Source: Thinopyrum elongatum (Eukaryota; Streptophyta; Magnoliopsida; Poales; Poaceae). Taken from it: DNA of 64,000 nt. The stretch is taken from NCBI GenBank assembly GCA_011799875.1, contig CM022301.1, forward strand, positions 13,473,570 through 13,537,569, written 5' to 3'. Numbering within the stretch: the first letter of the stretch is position 1; every line of letters starts with the position of its first letter. The notes beneath the pieces are model-generated. The model was not told the origin of the DNA and made no database searches. It saw only the letters and a program-made list of their open reading frames with translations. The position numbers and the translations under genes were made by a program. Shown piece by piece: positions 33,167 to 45,630 of this stretch.

Positions 33167-35311
33167 TGTAGGGTAACGCAGCAGAAAACAAAAAATTTCC
33201 AACCTACGCACCAGCCCAGGGCTACTATGGAGACTGCATACAAGGTTTGATCTTTTCGTTACCGACTCGTAGCGCAACGGAAGTAGAGTCGATGACGATC
33301 GGTGGTGCAGATCCCCGCAGCTAGGATTTACAACCTCCCAACCGCGGGGATGTATACCCTTGTCTGCCCCTCGGGCATCCCTCCAGGAGGTGGTCGGACA
33401 GTCCCTCGGACGGTGTCGCGGACAGCCCTTCGGGAGGACCTTCGAAACTCAGACGGTCACACGGACAGCCCTTCGGGAGGACCCTCGAAACTCGGACGGT
33501 CACTTGGACAGCCCTTCGGGAGGCACTCTCGAACTAAGACCGAAACATCGATCTCTCTACAGAGTTGCACACAAACGGTGTCATCTATCCGGCAGGGCTT
33601 CGCCGTCCAGAACTAGTTCCCACCGGAACCCAGACAGCCTTTCGGCTCTACGAAACTTTTTCGCTGGGAGGGAGAGAGAAGCCAGAAATGTCATGTCATG
33701 TGTATGAGAGCAAGGGATGAGTGTTTGGGCAGCCCCCTCCACTCCTTTTATAGGAAAACCAAGGGGTAGAGTTGGCACAAAAATACCAAAACTACCCACA
33801 CTTTATGTCCCACATAAAGGGCATAAGGGGAAAAAGGAGTGCCATGTGGAGCTCCATGGAGGAGCTCCTCCTTTGGCCGGCCACCCCTAGGGCCTCCCCC
33901 CAAGGGGGTTCCTTGGTCCCCACTCCTTCTAGAAGACTTTTTGCAAAAACCCTAAAAGGTGGCTTTCCAAAAAAATATCCATAAAGTGATTTTCACTATT
34001 CATGAAACCAATTTTCCGCGACCGTTAAATCCAAAAATATTTCTGTGGGTCTTAGAATAATTCCAGTACCCACACAAATGATTTTGGATTCGTTCCGAAA
34101 CAATTTCGGATTAGTGATTTTCATCTGCGAAAAGCAACTGAACTGGTTCCGGCAGCTCCAGAACATTTTCGGTTTTTATCCCGGAAAATTCCCAAAAGTT
34201 TCCAGAATGATTCTGGCACCCTCCAAGAATTATCAGGCATGTGCCGAAACCAATTTGACTTTATGGTATCCCCTGAAACAACTTTTCAGTTTTACCGGAA
34301 CTCATCCGGTGACCTCTCTCTTCGGAACTTTTCCGCTGTCTCCGAAACTTTTTCCGGAGACTTTCTCTCAGACTCCCAGTCTAGTATTCAGCAGATAGAT
34401 GACCCTTAAGCGTGTGACCCTATAGGTTCGGTGAAGTATAGACATGACCCGGAACCTCTTCCGATCAATGATCAACATTGGAGCCGTGGACACCCATATT
34501 GACCCCTATACCCACACGAATGAATATTCGAGTGAACCTCCAGTTGCCATGTGCTATTCCTGTTGCTTCGTGATATGTTACAAATACCCGAGGCGAGACA
34601 TGTTGGCATCCCCGTGGATCAACAACTTGTCCATTATGCCAGTCACCTCGTTACCAGTATTGTTCTCTTTTCTCGTTCCCGTATTGCCGGCATCCCTGTG
34701 ATCAAATCACTTTGTGTCTGGCCAGACGATGATGGATACCGTAACACCAAGAGGGCCCAGAGATATCTCTCAATTGTCGGAGGAGCAAATCCCAATCTTG
34801 AGCTATCAAGTTACTTGACACACTTTTCCATGAACCAGTAAGCCGCCGTAATAGCCACCCATTTACGGATGACGTTTAACAAACCCCAAAGTTCATGAAG
34901 CAAGCATAAAGAAAATCGATACTCTCATGGTCTAATGAATCATGCAAACGTTAACCATCCCTGTGATATTAACTATTAACTTGTGACGAATGTATCTCAT
35001 AGCATAAGATCAATTCAGGTCAATTCAACACAAATGTTCTACCAACATTGTGCCCTCAAAGTTGCTGGCAAAGACATGCCCATGACCAGGAAAACAGAAC
35101 CATCATGCAACACTTGAGCTAGTCTTAGAGGCCAGACTAGGAATACATTTTACCGTTTATTATTCCACACGTGCATATGAGTCTTCCTCCGAGCCTCGTG
35201 TTATTGCAGACTCGAGAACCATAGCAGTTATAGCATGGAACATAAAACATAATTATGAACAGGGAGATAATCAATAAAATTTATTATTGCCTCTAGGGCA
35301 TATCTCCTACA
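33167..35311 (-). mobile_element. Copia solo LTR, 2145 bp
   Basis: On the minus strand it starts TGTAGGAGATATGCCCTAGA and ends GGGTTACCCTACA-like (TGTAGGGTAAC on plus). It is flanked by a perfect 5-bp duplication TGTGC (33162-33166, 35312-35316). No internal region exists, so it results from LTR-LTR recombination. It belongs to the same family as the Copia A LTR and the LTR at 61589-63300. It contains a TATA-like box (TATAAAAGG on minus, near 33743-33751) and an internal minisatellite. Confidence 0.92.
33398..33533. repeat. GGACAGCCCTTCGGGAGG minisatellite in Copia LTR
   Basis: Tandem units of about 55 bp (CGGACAGCCCTTCGGGAGGA + CCTTCGAAACTCAGACGGTCA) occur about 2.5 times. The counterpart in the right-hand LTR is at 62935-63090. 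Confidence 0.8.
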
Positions 35312-35316
35312 TGTGC

Positions 35317-36430
35317 CAATACCATGACTAACATGCTATTTATGATTGAATTCCCAATGGTGTACCCAGCTTCTATTAGAAATAATTAAGGTAAAAAACC
35401 AACCATAGCTTTAAGTTCTTTATGTCCCCTACAATCCCATACGTCATGAATTCAAAGTTGAGGGATTTAGTTTCTTTCACTCCTTCATCCTCTCCATCTT
35501 TCATCTAGACAAATTGAAAACCCTATTGTGTTTATGTAATGCACATGTGCACCCATACACTAGCACAAAGGACTGCACCATATTAAAACATAAAACTCAT
35601 ACCAATCATACTAGATCACCAACATCATAAGAACTAGAGAAACTACTCAAACAAGAATAGAGAGATACAATAAATCATAGGGAAACAACTAATCGCATTC
35701 AACACCATGTCTTAGAAGGGAATTATAGAGGTTTTACAATTTGGAAACCGACGCACAAAGGGCGGTGGTGGTGATGGAGGCATTCCCGGCGGCACTCCGA
35801 CGCCGTCGGAAGTGAGAGGGAAGGGCCCCCTTCTTCTTCTTCTTCTTCCTCCTTGAACTTCTCCTCTATTTTTGATTGCTATGGAGATGGGAGTCTAAGA
35901 GCCTCCCCCCCTAGATTGGATCTTAATATTTAGGAGCAGCTCTCTGTTATGTCTTCTGGAGGTGCCGTAACTATTTTATTAATACCTAGGGGTTCGTATC
36001 TCCAAAAAATCTGAAATTTTTCGTGGCCGATCCTTATGTCCGTGCCAAGTTATCGTCCAAAGGACACACTAATAAAAAAACCTAGGGCTGGTGTGGTGTG
36101 CCCGCGCGCCCCATGTCATCCCCCTGTTGGGCCTCCGGCTCTGCCCTTTCATGTGACTTCTCAATCCTTCCTCCTGATTAAGCATAATTTTTCATTATTG
36201 GAATTTTCTTGGATTTTTAGGAAGTTGTTTGGCAATTATAAAGGCCATAGACCATTTCCAGAAGAAAAAAAATGTATAGGAAAAGGGCTAAAAACCCTAT
36301 TTATCTAAATCCTAACTCAGCTAAATAACCAAAGTTGTTGGATCTAAATCCAATGTGTCGTATCCCTTCCGAGCCCTATAAACCGAACAAATCAGTATGT
36401 TCTATTCTAGAGCATTGACCTTCAATCCAA
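35317..36430. other. Unclassified repeat DNA, right part
   Basis: Continuation of 32801-33166. It holds a (CTT)n tract at 35830-35850 and a segment with TTCGTGGCCGATCCTTATGT and GTCCAAAGGACACACTAAT that looks like LTR material. I see no gene and no reliable boundary. Confidence 0.3.
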
Positions 36431-36701
36431 CACCGCATGTGTCACCCTATCACACTCTCTCTCCTTTCACTCCCTGATAGAAGGGGCCCTCCTGTCAGGA
36501 TCGTCTTCCACCTTGGTAACTGCCTCCACCGAGCGCTACCCGCCCCTTCGCCCATGGATGCGTCCTAGAGCTTCACGCAGCTCAACTGCACCCATTCCAC
36601 ACCTCAGTATGCTGCCATAAAGACCTAGTGGCCGTAATGTCCATGGCCGTAGTGCCGACCATTTCTTCTGTCGTGGCCGGGTCGACCCCACCCTCCCCTG
36701 C

Positions 36702-36711
36702 CTATATAAAG
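36702..36711 (+). promoter_or_regulatory. TATA box
   Basis: CTATATAAAG lies in GC-rich surroundings followed by a C/T-rich leader. The best following ATGs (36778, 36835) start short ORFs without recognisable domains, so this is more likely an LTR promoter than a gene promoter. Confidence 0.4.
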
Positions 36712-38924
36712 GGCACTGCTGGCTCGTCCACTTCATCCCGCGTTAGATGCACCCCTTTGCCTCTCTCTAGCTTGCTATGTTCATGGAATCAAAGAAACGA
36801 ATGCCGCGGGACCCCATGGAGCTCCAGCCGGTGATTGACGGTGAACGGGACAATGCAGACACACTGCGACCACACCTTCAACCTCGCTGCATCTTCCTCG
36901 ACGACGTTGACTACTTCACGGAGTCTCCGGAGCTCAGAATCATTGACTTCTTCAAGCCCGAGCCGCGTCGCTGTCATGCTCTTCATCTTCGGTGACTTCC
37001 CAACCTCACCGATGAGCCCTAGCCTTCTCTATTTAAATCTTGTACGTCCATTTCTTATCGCATGGCTACCAGCTTGCCACGTCTTTAAGTTAAATCCTCA
37101 ACCGTTATCTAGTCATCTCAGCCGCAGATTAGATCTAAGGGCTCACATTGTGCCACATCATTTATAACTGGCAAAACAGTATGTTTTAATCCTGAGTGCT
37201 GAGTTTAGATCAGACGATCCAGAGAGTGCTACATCACCTTTTTTTTGTTTCAAACTAGTTTTAAACTTCAAAATTTAATACCTTTTGATCTATAAATCCA
37301 AATCAGTTGATTCTTTTGCATATTGAATCACTAAAACTCTACTTTCTGTCTACCCCTAGAAATTTCAAAATAAATTCAATTTGAATTTGAATGTTCTTTA
37401 GGTCATATCTTTCAAACAATGGGTCCTTTTTAATCCATTTTTCCCTACTAGCTTAGTTTAGTCTAACAATCATATTAATACATTAAAATATAGTTTATGA
37501 AGTTTTGTTCCTGCTGTTTTGCATATTTACTATTTATTTGCATTTTCTCCACACTTGTTTTATTTGGAGTGATTCCTTTACGATAGATTGCCTAGAGTGC
37601 GAAGCGGAGCTATACGAAGAAGTAGGGTACCGCCTTTCTGAAGAAAAGTTATACCCTCGATCATGTAGCATCCTATACTTAGCTTATGCTTAGGTTGATT
37701 TGAAAGTACGAATGCATGTGTATGTCATTTCTTATGAGATATTTATGAAATGCGTTTGTGAAGTTTTAGTTATGCATGTGGTAGACCTAGCCTTAGAATA
37801 TTGATCTTGTATGCCTTTTCACCTTAGGATATATGTTTTACATTTGCAAATTGCTTCTCTATGTATAGTATCGGGAAGGGACAAAATGATTTCACATCTA
37901 TTTAAAGCTCAAGTTTACAGCAAGTATGTTTTGAAAAATGGTTTTAAAAATAAAACCCCAAAATATTTTTCTCTCGGTGGAGTGGCATCTCGGGAACGTC
38001 GGCAAGAGTTGTAGGCCATGGGCTGCAGACTCAGGAATTGGTGGGAACTGCCACCCAAGATCAGAAAGATCAGCCTATTTTCAATGGAACCCAAAGGCTT
38101 CCAGTACAACCACATGCTATATGGGCCCTAGCTTGGCTAAATAGGTTGTGGGAAACCCTTATCTAGTAGCACCATAGGAAAGTGGCCAATGTGCCATTAG
38201 CATCAGGCGTTGCTCGAACGTTAAGGAGACCACTTCTGAAAGGCCGCGTCACGATCTCTTCCTGGTTGCACACACACGAGTATAGCAACAAAAAGGATTG
38301 TCCATGTCAGGTGGGGGAAGTGTACAAACCTCTCGAGAGTGTAAATCTAATCGATTAGCCGTGCCCTCAGTTACTGGCAATTTGAGCTACTAAATTTGGA
38401 ACGGCTGGAGGATCTTCTTGTCTTTGTTTTCAAAATTCAAAAATATTTCGTAAGATGCCATTTATCCTACGGGGCTCTGGTGGCAGTCTTACAGGGAGTT
38501 AATCAACATTATTCCTACGGGGCTCTGATGGTTGATTAACTGGGGCCTATGAACCAATGACTTGCGGATCTAGAATCCGGGTGTGGTTCATAGTTAGGTT
38601 GGATGGAAGAATGTTCCGTCTAGCCCTATATACCTTGCTAAAGTATTTGGAAAAACTTAGAGATAGGTTGTCCAAAAGAATCTATATTGGTACTTGAAAC
38701 TCAAAGATGACTTTACGCAAAACAAACCCTAGAGCCTTATTGGGACATATCCTTATGCATGTATTGCATGTCTGTGATCATCTCGGCATAACTTGTGAAT
38801 ATACAATGTACTCACTTGCTACGTGTCATATGCAGAGGATGATGCTTGAAAGGATGTACGAAGTTAGGGACGTCAGCCTCCACTCAGCTTGCCAGTGATG
38901 TTGATGGACTCGACCACTCTTAGT

Positions 38925-38980
38925 TGGGTCATGCTCACGTTGGTTGGACGACGCATGTCCCAGCAGCATTCGTGGCCAGT
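38925..38980. repeat. Dispersed third copy of the 39463 repeat
   Basis: ATGCTCACGTTGG(T/C)TGGA and ACGCATGTCCCAGCAGCAT match the junction of the tandem pair at 39463-39668. Confidence 0.7.
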
Positions 38981-39180
38981 TTATTCATGCTTTTTGCTAT
39001 GTGATGTAATGAACTGGCCTATGGGTGTTGATGTAATAAGCACCCTGGATTCCCGTTATTTTCGGTAATATATGACGTGTGACTGTACTGTTACATCTTG
39101 GAACTGTGCATACTAGCAAATTATTCTGGGACTAGTACCAAATGCACAGAGACTTTGGACCCCGGGTTCTGGTCACCACA

Positions 39181-39462
39181 TTGTTAGACATCTTTTATTA
39201 AAAAAAAAATTATCCGACAAGTTATTGTCCTCTTAGGCCAATTCGTATGTGTTAGTGTAGGCATTTGTTTTTCAAAGGTGTTATTGTAGGCCGGACCGCT
39301 GGAGCAACCATGTGCGACACGGAGAAGCAGCAAGCCACATCATTCACTCTTTCTGGATTATGCACGCATGCGCCATGTGGCTGTTTTCTATTGGAATGTC
39401 AACAAGCCACATATCTCACCGTAGAGTTAAATAGCACACCGCATCAACCATGCATGGCTAGT
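39181..39462. other. Unclassified intergenic DNA
   Basis: It opens with an A9 run and shows no domain. ORFs of about 110 residues on both strands extend into the tandem repeat and are composition artefacts. Confidence 0.4.
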
Positions 39463-39668
39463 TTGGCTGGAGGACGCATGTCCCAGGAGCATTCGTGGGC
39501 AGTTGATAGCATAGCTAGGTGCAGTCTGCGCACCTGCAGTTCGGTCGACCCATCGCTGGGCGATGCTCACGTTGGCTGGAGGACGCATGTCCCAGCAGCA
39601 TTCGTGGGCAGTTGATAGCATAGCTGGGTGCAGTCTGCGCACCTGCTGTTCGGTCCACCCATCCCACT
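39463..39668. repeat. 109-bp tandem duplication
   Basis: Unit 1 (39463-39571) and unit 2 (39572-about 39668) both run TTGGCTGGAGGACGCATGTC ... GTGCAGTCTGCGCACCTGC, with few differences. Each unit includes the self-complementary GTGCAGTCTGCGCAC. Confidence 0.85.
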
Positions 39669-39965
39669 GCGCGCCTCTCGGGACAACTCTGTGGTGCGCG
39701 TCCCCTCTCGCCCTCGCGTGGGTGTGCGCCCTGAGACAACAGCAGGTGCATCTTTCAGGGTCAGTTCTTTTCGTCTCGTGATTTTCCGGAATCTGATTCA
39801 GGAAACTGTTCACAGAATCACATGCTCACAGAATCAATCGTCGAGTTCTTTTTTGAGATTCGAGTCTGTGATTGTTGTATGAAGTGTGTGATGAAATTGA
39901 TGGAACCTTTGGATCGGGTAGGCTTAGAGATTAACGGAGTTTTACCTTCTCCTTGGCTCGAGGAG

Positions 39966-40245
39966 CCCGAGCCAGTGGCCATGGCGAAGAGGCGATGGCG
40001 TGGGCTTGTGTGTGCATGGTGGAGCTTCCCGTCGGCCTACGCTAACCCTAGATCGGATAGGGATGTAGGTGGGGGGCTGCAACGCACGGTGAACCTCGTA
40101 CCATGTGCGTCCGGCTCCCCCACCGCTTTATGTAGCGCGGCGACAAGGGCCCACCAACCAGAGTTCGGTTGGGCGCCCCCGATCAGGGCACGAGTCAAGT
40201 GCCCGTCGAGCCGTTGGACTCGATCAGGAGGAGATCAACCTAACA
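39966..40245 (-). repeat. Copia B 3' LTR (alignable part)
   Basis: Collinear with 45631-45912: GCGATGGCNTGGGC, AGCTTCCCGTCGGCCTACGC, CCTAGATCGGATAGGGATGT, and GTCGAGCCGTTGGACTCGAT. The LTR start (TGTTAGG on minus) at 40245 is preceded by a good polypurine tract. Confidence 0.85.
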
Positions 40246-40258
40246 TTCTCCCCCTTGA
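40246..40258 (-). promoter_or_regulatory. Copia B polypurine tract
   Basis: TCAAGGGGGAGAA on the minus strand directly abuts the 3' LTR start, the expected primer for plus-strand DNA synthesis. Confidence 0.85.
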
Positions 40259-40466
40259 TCTCAACTTTTCCTTTTAACTTTATACTTTATACTTTACTAG
40301 TTTCATCACGGATCAGTACATAGAGCATGTTTCATCGTCACAACTCAATTGCCGATAGAATCAGACAGCTACAACAACTCAATTGCCGATAGAATCAGAC
40401 AGCTACAACATAACTCTCTGTTTTGAAACAAATTCTGTTCCTTTTGGGCCTCTCATGATCAAGAAA

Positions 40467-42188
40467 TCATAGGCTTTCCCTTAAACCCATGCCGACTAAG
40501 TGTTCCTTGAACACATTGGGTGGTAAGCCTTTCGTAAGCGGATCCGCAAGCATATCATTTGTCCTTATATGCTCGAGACTTATAGTGTGATCCATGATTT
40601 TATCTTTCACAATATAATACTTTATCTCTGTTGTTTTGACAGCATTACTCGACTTGCTGTTATGAGCATATAATACTGCGGGCTGGTTGTCACAGTAAAT
40701 CTTTAGTGGTTTGTCAATACAATCTACCACTTTCAAGTCGGGTATAAATTTCTTTAACCATATCGCCTGCCCAGTGGCCTCATAACATGCTATAAATTCT
40801 GCATACATCGTGGACGATGCAACTATTGACTGTTTGGAGCTTCGCCACGAAATAGCCCCTCCAGCGAGATTGAATACGTATCCTGACGTGGATTTTCTAT
40901 CATCTCTGTCTCCCGCAAAATCTGCGTCTGAATACCCTCTTATCTCTAGGGAATCAGATCTCCTGTATTTTAGCATGTGGGCCTTCGTGCCTTGCGCATA
41001 ACGCAATGCTTTCTTTACCATCTTCCAGCGCTCTGTGCCTGGATTCTCTTGATATCTACCGAGTACCCCTGTGACAAAAGCTAAATTAGGGTGAGTGCAC
41101 ACTTGTGCATACTGTAAACTTCCAACAGCCGAAGCATATGGTACTGCTTTCATTTGATCGATCTCGTACTGGTTCTTGGGACATTGGAATTTCCCAAAAC
41201 TATCGCCCTTGGCTATAGGAGCAGGTGTGGCTTTACTCGCATGCATATTATACTTTTTAAGAACCTTTTCTAAATATGCCTTCTGCGATAGTCCTAAAAC
41301 TCCATTTTTCCTATCTCGGTGAATCTCTGTGCCCAAAACATATGATGCTTCACCAAGATCTGTTATATCAAAATTTGAGGACAAGAACTTCTTTGTTTCT
41401 TGTAGCAGACTAACATCACTACTAGCAAGCAAGATATTATCCACATACAAGATTAGGAAAATATATTTCCCATTTTTAAACTTTGCATAAATGCAGTTGT
41501 CCTCAACATTCTCTTTAAATCCAAAACTTTTAATTGTTTCATTAAACTTTAGATACCACTGTCTAGAGGCTTGTCTTAATCCGTAAATGGATTTCTTCAG
41601 GCGGCATTCCATTTCTTCCTTGCCTTCCATGATAAAACCCTTGTGTTGTTTCATGTAAACCTTTTCTTTTAAATCCGCATTTAGAAATGCCGTCTTTACA
41701 TCCATTTGATGTAATTCTAAATCAAAATGTGCAACTAATGCCATTATGATTCTGAAGGAATCCTTACATGAGACTAGGGAAAAGGTCTCATTGTAATCTA
41801 TCCCTTCTCTTTGTGTAAATCCTTTTGCCACAAGTCGTGCTTTATACTTTTCTACATTCCCTTTAGAGTCATACTTAGTTTTGTAGACCCATTTACAGCC
41901 TACTGTTTTGGCTCCTTTAGGAATATCCTCTAAGTCCCAAACATCTTTGGAACTCATCGATTTCATCTCATCTTCCATTGCTTCCAGCCACTTTGATGAG
42001 TGAGGGCTTCTCATGGCTTCTTCATATGAAGTGGGATCACCTTCCATATGAACTATCTCTGTGTTATAAACTTTATAATCAGCAGAAATAGCTGACCTTT
42101 TGGGTCTTGTAGACCTTCTAAGGGACTCACCCCTAGGCTCATTATGTGCCTCACCTTCCGGCACATCTTCTAAAAGTGGCTGCTGCAC
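40467..42188 (-). pseudogene. Copia B reverse transcriptase and RNase H
   Basis: A 573-codon open frame. RT begins near KTVGCKWVYKTKYD and KARLVAKGFTQREG, continues with HQMDVKTAFLNADLKE and KSIYGLRQASRQWY, and has the active-site block LILYVDNILLASSD. The second catalytic Asp of YVDD is Asn (GAT to AAT), which should abolish polymerase activity. RNase H follows with YSDADFAGDRDDRKSTSGY and SSTMYAEFIACYEA, and the frame ends ...LRESL. The long frame without stops suggests fairly recent loss. The polyprotein is broken upstream by a stop at 42247-42249, so I class it as a pseudogene. Confidence 0.92.
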
Positions 42189-42248
42189 CTCCCTTTCATG
42201 CTCAACAACGGGTTCAGTCGGCTCCTGACGGACAGGTTCTGGATCTTC

Positions 42249-43510
42249 TCAGATAGTTGTCATGGGTGGAGTTACAACAGGTGCTTGCACCGCAACCTCA
42301 GGGATTGTCGATGCAGGTACAACAGGTAGTGAGAAAAAAGGCTCCAGAATCATCGGATTAGGTGCATGCACCTTCTTCTCCTCAAGATCAATTTTTCGAG
42401 CTACCATGCTCCCCCTCATCATTTCGTCCTCTAAGAAGACTGCATGTCTTGTTTCTACAAACTGTGTGTATCTCTCTGGACAGTAGAAACGAAAACCTTT
42501 TGATCTATCACGATAGCCAATGAAGTGGCAACTGACTGTTTTGGGATCTAACTTTGCAATATTTGGATTAAACACTTTGGCCTCAGCTGGGCTCCCCCAC
42601 ACCCTTAAGTGTTGTAGGGAGGGCACTCTTCCTATCCACAACTCGTACGGTGTTTTGGGCACCGACTGGCTTAGTACTCTATTGTGAATGTGAATGGCGG
42701 TTTTAAGCGCCTCCATCCATAATCCCAATGGCAAGGTGGAGTAACTCATCATGATGCGCACCATATCCATAAGAGTACGGTTACGCCTTTCAGCTACTCC
42801 ATTTTGCTGAGGCTCGCCCGGCATCGAATACTGGGCCACTATGCCAGTCTCCTATAAGAACTTTGTAAAAGGTCCAGGGACTTGGCCATATGGAGTGTGA
42901 TGACCGTAGTACTCCCCCCACGGTCAGATCATACTATCTTTATTCTTTTATCATGCTAATTTTCAACTTCAGCTTTGAATATCTTAAATTTATCCAATGC
43001 TTCAGATCTTTCTTTGATTGGATAAATATAACCATATCAAGAGTAATCATCTGTGAATGTTACGAACGAGTCATAGCCATCCACACTTTTCACAGGAAAC
43101 GGTCCACAAATGTCAGTGTGAATGATTTCTAGTGTTCCTGTGCTACGGTTCGCACCCTTTTTTATTAGTTTTACATACTTTCCTTTAATGCAATCTATGC
43201 ATTGCTCTATTTTTGAGAACTCTAATGGAGGAAGAATTTCATTTTTAACTAGTCTTTCTATTCTCCCCCTCGAAATATGGCCCAAGCGACAGTGCCATAA
43301 TTTTGATGAGTCATGAGTTCTCTTTCTTTTCTTTTGTTCTTTATCCGACGCGGAAACATGCTCATTCACATTACACACAGAATGCACTTTTTCACGTAGT
43401 GATAATAAATAAAGCTCATCGTGTAGGAAAGCAACACCCACATGAGTATTATTAAACCATATGGCACACTTGTCATGTCCAAAGTGACATTCATAATGAT
43501 CTTTATCCAA
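42249..43510 (-). pseudogene. Copia B integrase
   Basis: The GAG-pre-integrase domain (SSKLWHCRLGHISRGRIERL, CIDCIKGKYVK) leads to the integrase core with Asp in IIHTDICGPFPV. A stop occurs at TFTDDYS near 43037, and a damaged stretch (43036-42840) covers where the second Asp should be. Glu is in [16 protein letters not shown]. The C-terminal module has [18 protein letters not shown] and [16 protein letters not shown]. Two main open pieces remain (43510-43037 and 42839-42249). Confidence 0.87.
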
Positions 43511-43615
43511 ACACGAAACACTAATTAAGTTTCTGTGACATGAAGGAACATATAAAACATCTCTAAGCAGAAGGTTGAATCCATCAGCTAACTCTAGGGA
43601 GATGTCACCGACAGC

Positions 43616-44680
43616 TTAAACTCCATTTGCAACTTCAATGCATCTTTCGCTTCTTTGCGTAGTCTGCGTTGAATGGAATCCCTGTAATGAATTTGCAACA
43701 TGAACAGTTGCTCCTGAGTCAATCCACCAAGTAGATTTTGAAAATTGTGTATACAAAGATTCATTTAGAAAGGAAACAATGTTGTTACCTCTCTTTGCCA
43801 TTATTGACTTTAGCCAAACAGGGCAATCTTTCTTGTAGTGCCTAGTCTGCTTACAATGGAGACATGTATCTTTGTCCACTGGGAAAGACTTTTGCTGATG
43901 CTGATATTGAGCTTTTCCATGTGGCTTTGAAGGGGAACCTTTGCCATTCTGATTGTAGTTCTTTTTCTTATTATCCTTCACATAGTTCAGAGAACCACCA
44001 TGTGAGGTTTTAAGTCTTTGCTCTTCTTGCACACACATGGCTATAGTCTTTTCAATGTCCCATTTTTCAGGCGACATGTTGTAGTTGACAACAAAGGTGT
44101 CAAATTCTTTTGGCAGTGAAGCCATAACCAGGTGAACGAGGAGCGCAGCCTTGAGCTCCAAATCCGCATCCATGGGTTTAAGCATAGCTGCCATGTTGCT
44201 CATCCTAAGGATGTGCTCTCTTATGCCATGTCCACCGCCTGTGTACTTTTCTGTCACCAGCTGCTTTAGCAACTGGGTAGCATATATCTTTGAAGAACCA
44301 GTGAACTGGTTCTTTATCTTTTATAGAAACTCCCCTACGGAAGTACACTCTGCAATTGATCCCACAATAGCGTTCTCAATTGTGTTCTTTATGAAAGTCA
44401 TGCACTTTTTATTGGCGGTGAGCCAGTTTTGGTTTTCGAGGGTATATGACATCTCCACTCGAGCATGTTTCCTCTGCCTTTTCGCCCAAGTAGCATCATC
44501 ATCTTTTGCACCTCTGACTAGCTCTGGTGGTTTGACCGACTGTGGGGTGTACACAACACAATCCACCTCAGCACAAACAAAAGCCAAGTCAACTTTCTTT
44601 CTCCACTCAGTGTAGTTATCGCCCCTGAGGGTTGGAACATCCTTGAGACAACTCATCAAGTGGAAACCTCCTGAAACCAC
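43616..44680 (-). pseudogene. Copia B gag and protease
   Basis: The start is taken at the ATG ending 44680 (MVSGGFHLMSCLKDVPTLRG, GDNYTEWRKKVDLAF). A stop near 44321 splits gag. The second piece (44272-43616) has [14 protein letters not shown] and a full CCHC zinc knuckle [14 protein letters not shown]. The protease signature [15 protein letters not shown] follows, with the catalytic Asp intact. The frame stops at 43616-43618. Confidence 0.87.
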
Positions 44681-45545
44681 AATGAAGTGAGATCACAACA
44701 ACAATTGCATGCATTAATCCAACGTTGGTCAAAATTAAACATACAACGGTTTATGCAATTAAAACTATATCACCGTTGGGCAAAAATAGAAATAAATGCA
44801 CCTTTTATAACAATAACAAATCACGATCATGTTATTAACAACGTTGGTCATAAAAATAGCAGGATCATAATTGTTTCAATAATTACTTTAACATGCTCTT
44901 TTAAATTTTAATTTCACTTTTGTTCTATTTACATTTAAAAGAGCACTTTTATTTATTTGTAGCGGAAAAACATGAATATAAAATTCATGAACTTTGTACT
45001 TCTGAGAGGCATTTCTTTTTCTTTTCTATTTTCTAGACAGAATTTTCTTTGGATAATTTTGAGTAGAAAAGAAAAACTGTATGAAATTTGCACAGAAACT
45101 GGACAAAAACAAAAAAGAAACGACAGTTGACCCGGCCTCAGCCCAGCGCACGAGGCCCGCAGCGGATGAAACTGGCCCACGGCCTGGCCTGCGCGCCGCG
45201 CTGCGCGAGCTGGCCTCGACTCGGCCTGGGCCGCCGGCCTCAGCCCAACACGCTTTCCACTTTCGGCCCATCGGCCCGCGGCTGTATTAGGGTTTTGATC
45301 TCGGCCGTCCGAAGCGATCCGACGGTCACCCGCGGATCTCGCTGTATCAAAACCAGTGCCCCGGTCGCCCCTCCCGAAACCCTAACCCATTTGTGTTTCT
45401 CCTCAGGCCTGCTCGTCTCTCTCCCATATACGGCGGAGAGAGGGGCTGAACCCGGCCGTCGGCGACGGCGTCGAGTGCTACGGCGCCGCCTGAGCCTCTC
45501 TTTCCTTTCCCCCTTTTCTCCCTCCATCCTACTGTGGCAGACAGA

Positions 45546-45590
<45 letters not shown>

Positions 45591-45630
45591 GGCTACGCCG
45601 CGCTTCAAAATCAGTGCCCCGGTCGCCCCT
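44681..45630 (-). other. Copia B leader and possible further LTR sequence
   Basis: This lies between gag and the alignable 5' LTR. It contains a (AG)n tract and two copies of CAGTGCCCCGGTCGCCCCTC (45354-45373 and 45614-45633). I could not locate a clean PBS, so some of it may be LTR that the left copy has lost. ORFs at 45088-45749 on both strands are repeat and GC artefacts. Confidence 0.5.
45550..45587. repeat. (AG)n microsatellite
   Basis: About 19 uninterrupted AG units, probably length-polymorphic. Confidence 0.95.

Larger units (their letters stand above)
36431..39180 (+). mobile_element. Unclassified LTR-like element
   Basis: A GC-rich promoter-like head (36480-37000) with a TATA box is followed by a long AT-rich body and a tail ending GGGACTAGTACCAAATGCACAG...GGTCACCACA. 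The tail style (GTACTAGCAAA / GACTAGTACC / CACAGAGACTTTGG) is common at ends of large Triticeae LTRs. I found no second copy and no convincing TSD, so extent and class are uncertain. Small ORFs inside show no known domain. Confidence 0.3.

Noticed and set aside
33398..33533. CRISPR-like direct repeats
   Set aside because: Units are contiguous 55-bp minisatellite repeats in a plant LTR, without unique spacers of constant length.
36480..37170. A host gene with TATA box and first exon
   Set aside because: ORFs are short, disagree between frames, have no domain, and the surroundings look like an LTR.
39760..39960. A MITE related to the GAACTGGCCC / AGTTCTTTT sequence near 46680
   Set aside because: Both stretches share a CGAGTTCTTTT-like motif, but I could not find paired termini or a TSD for either.
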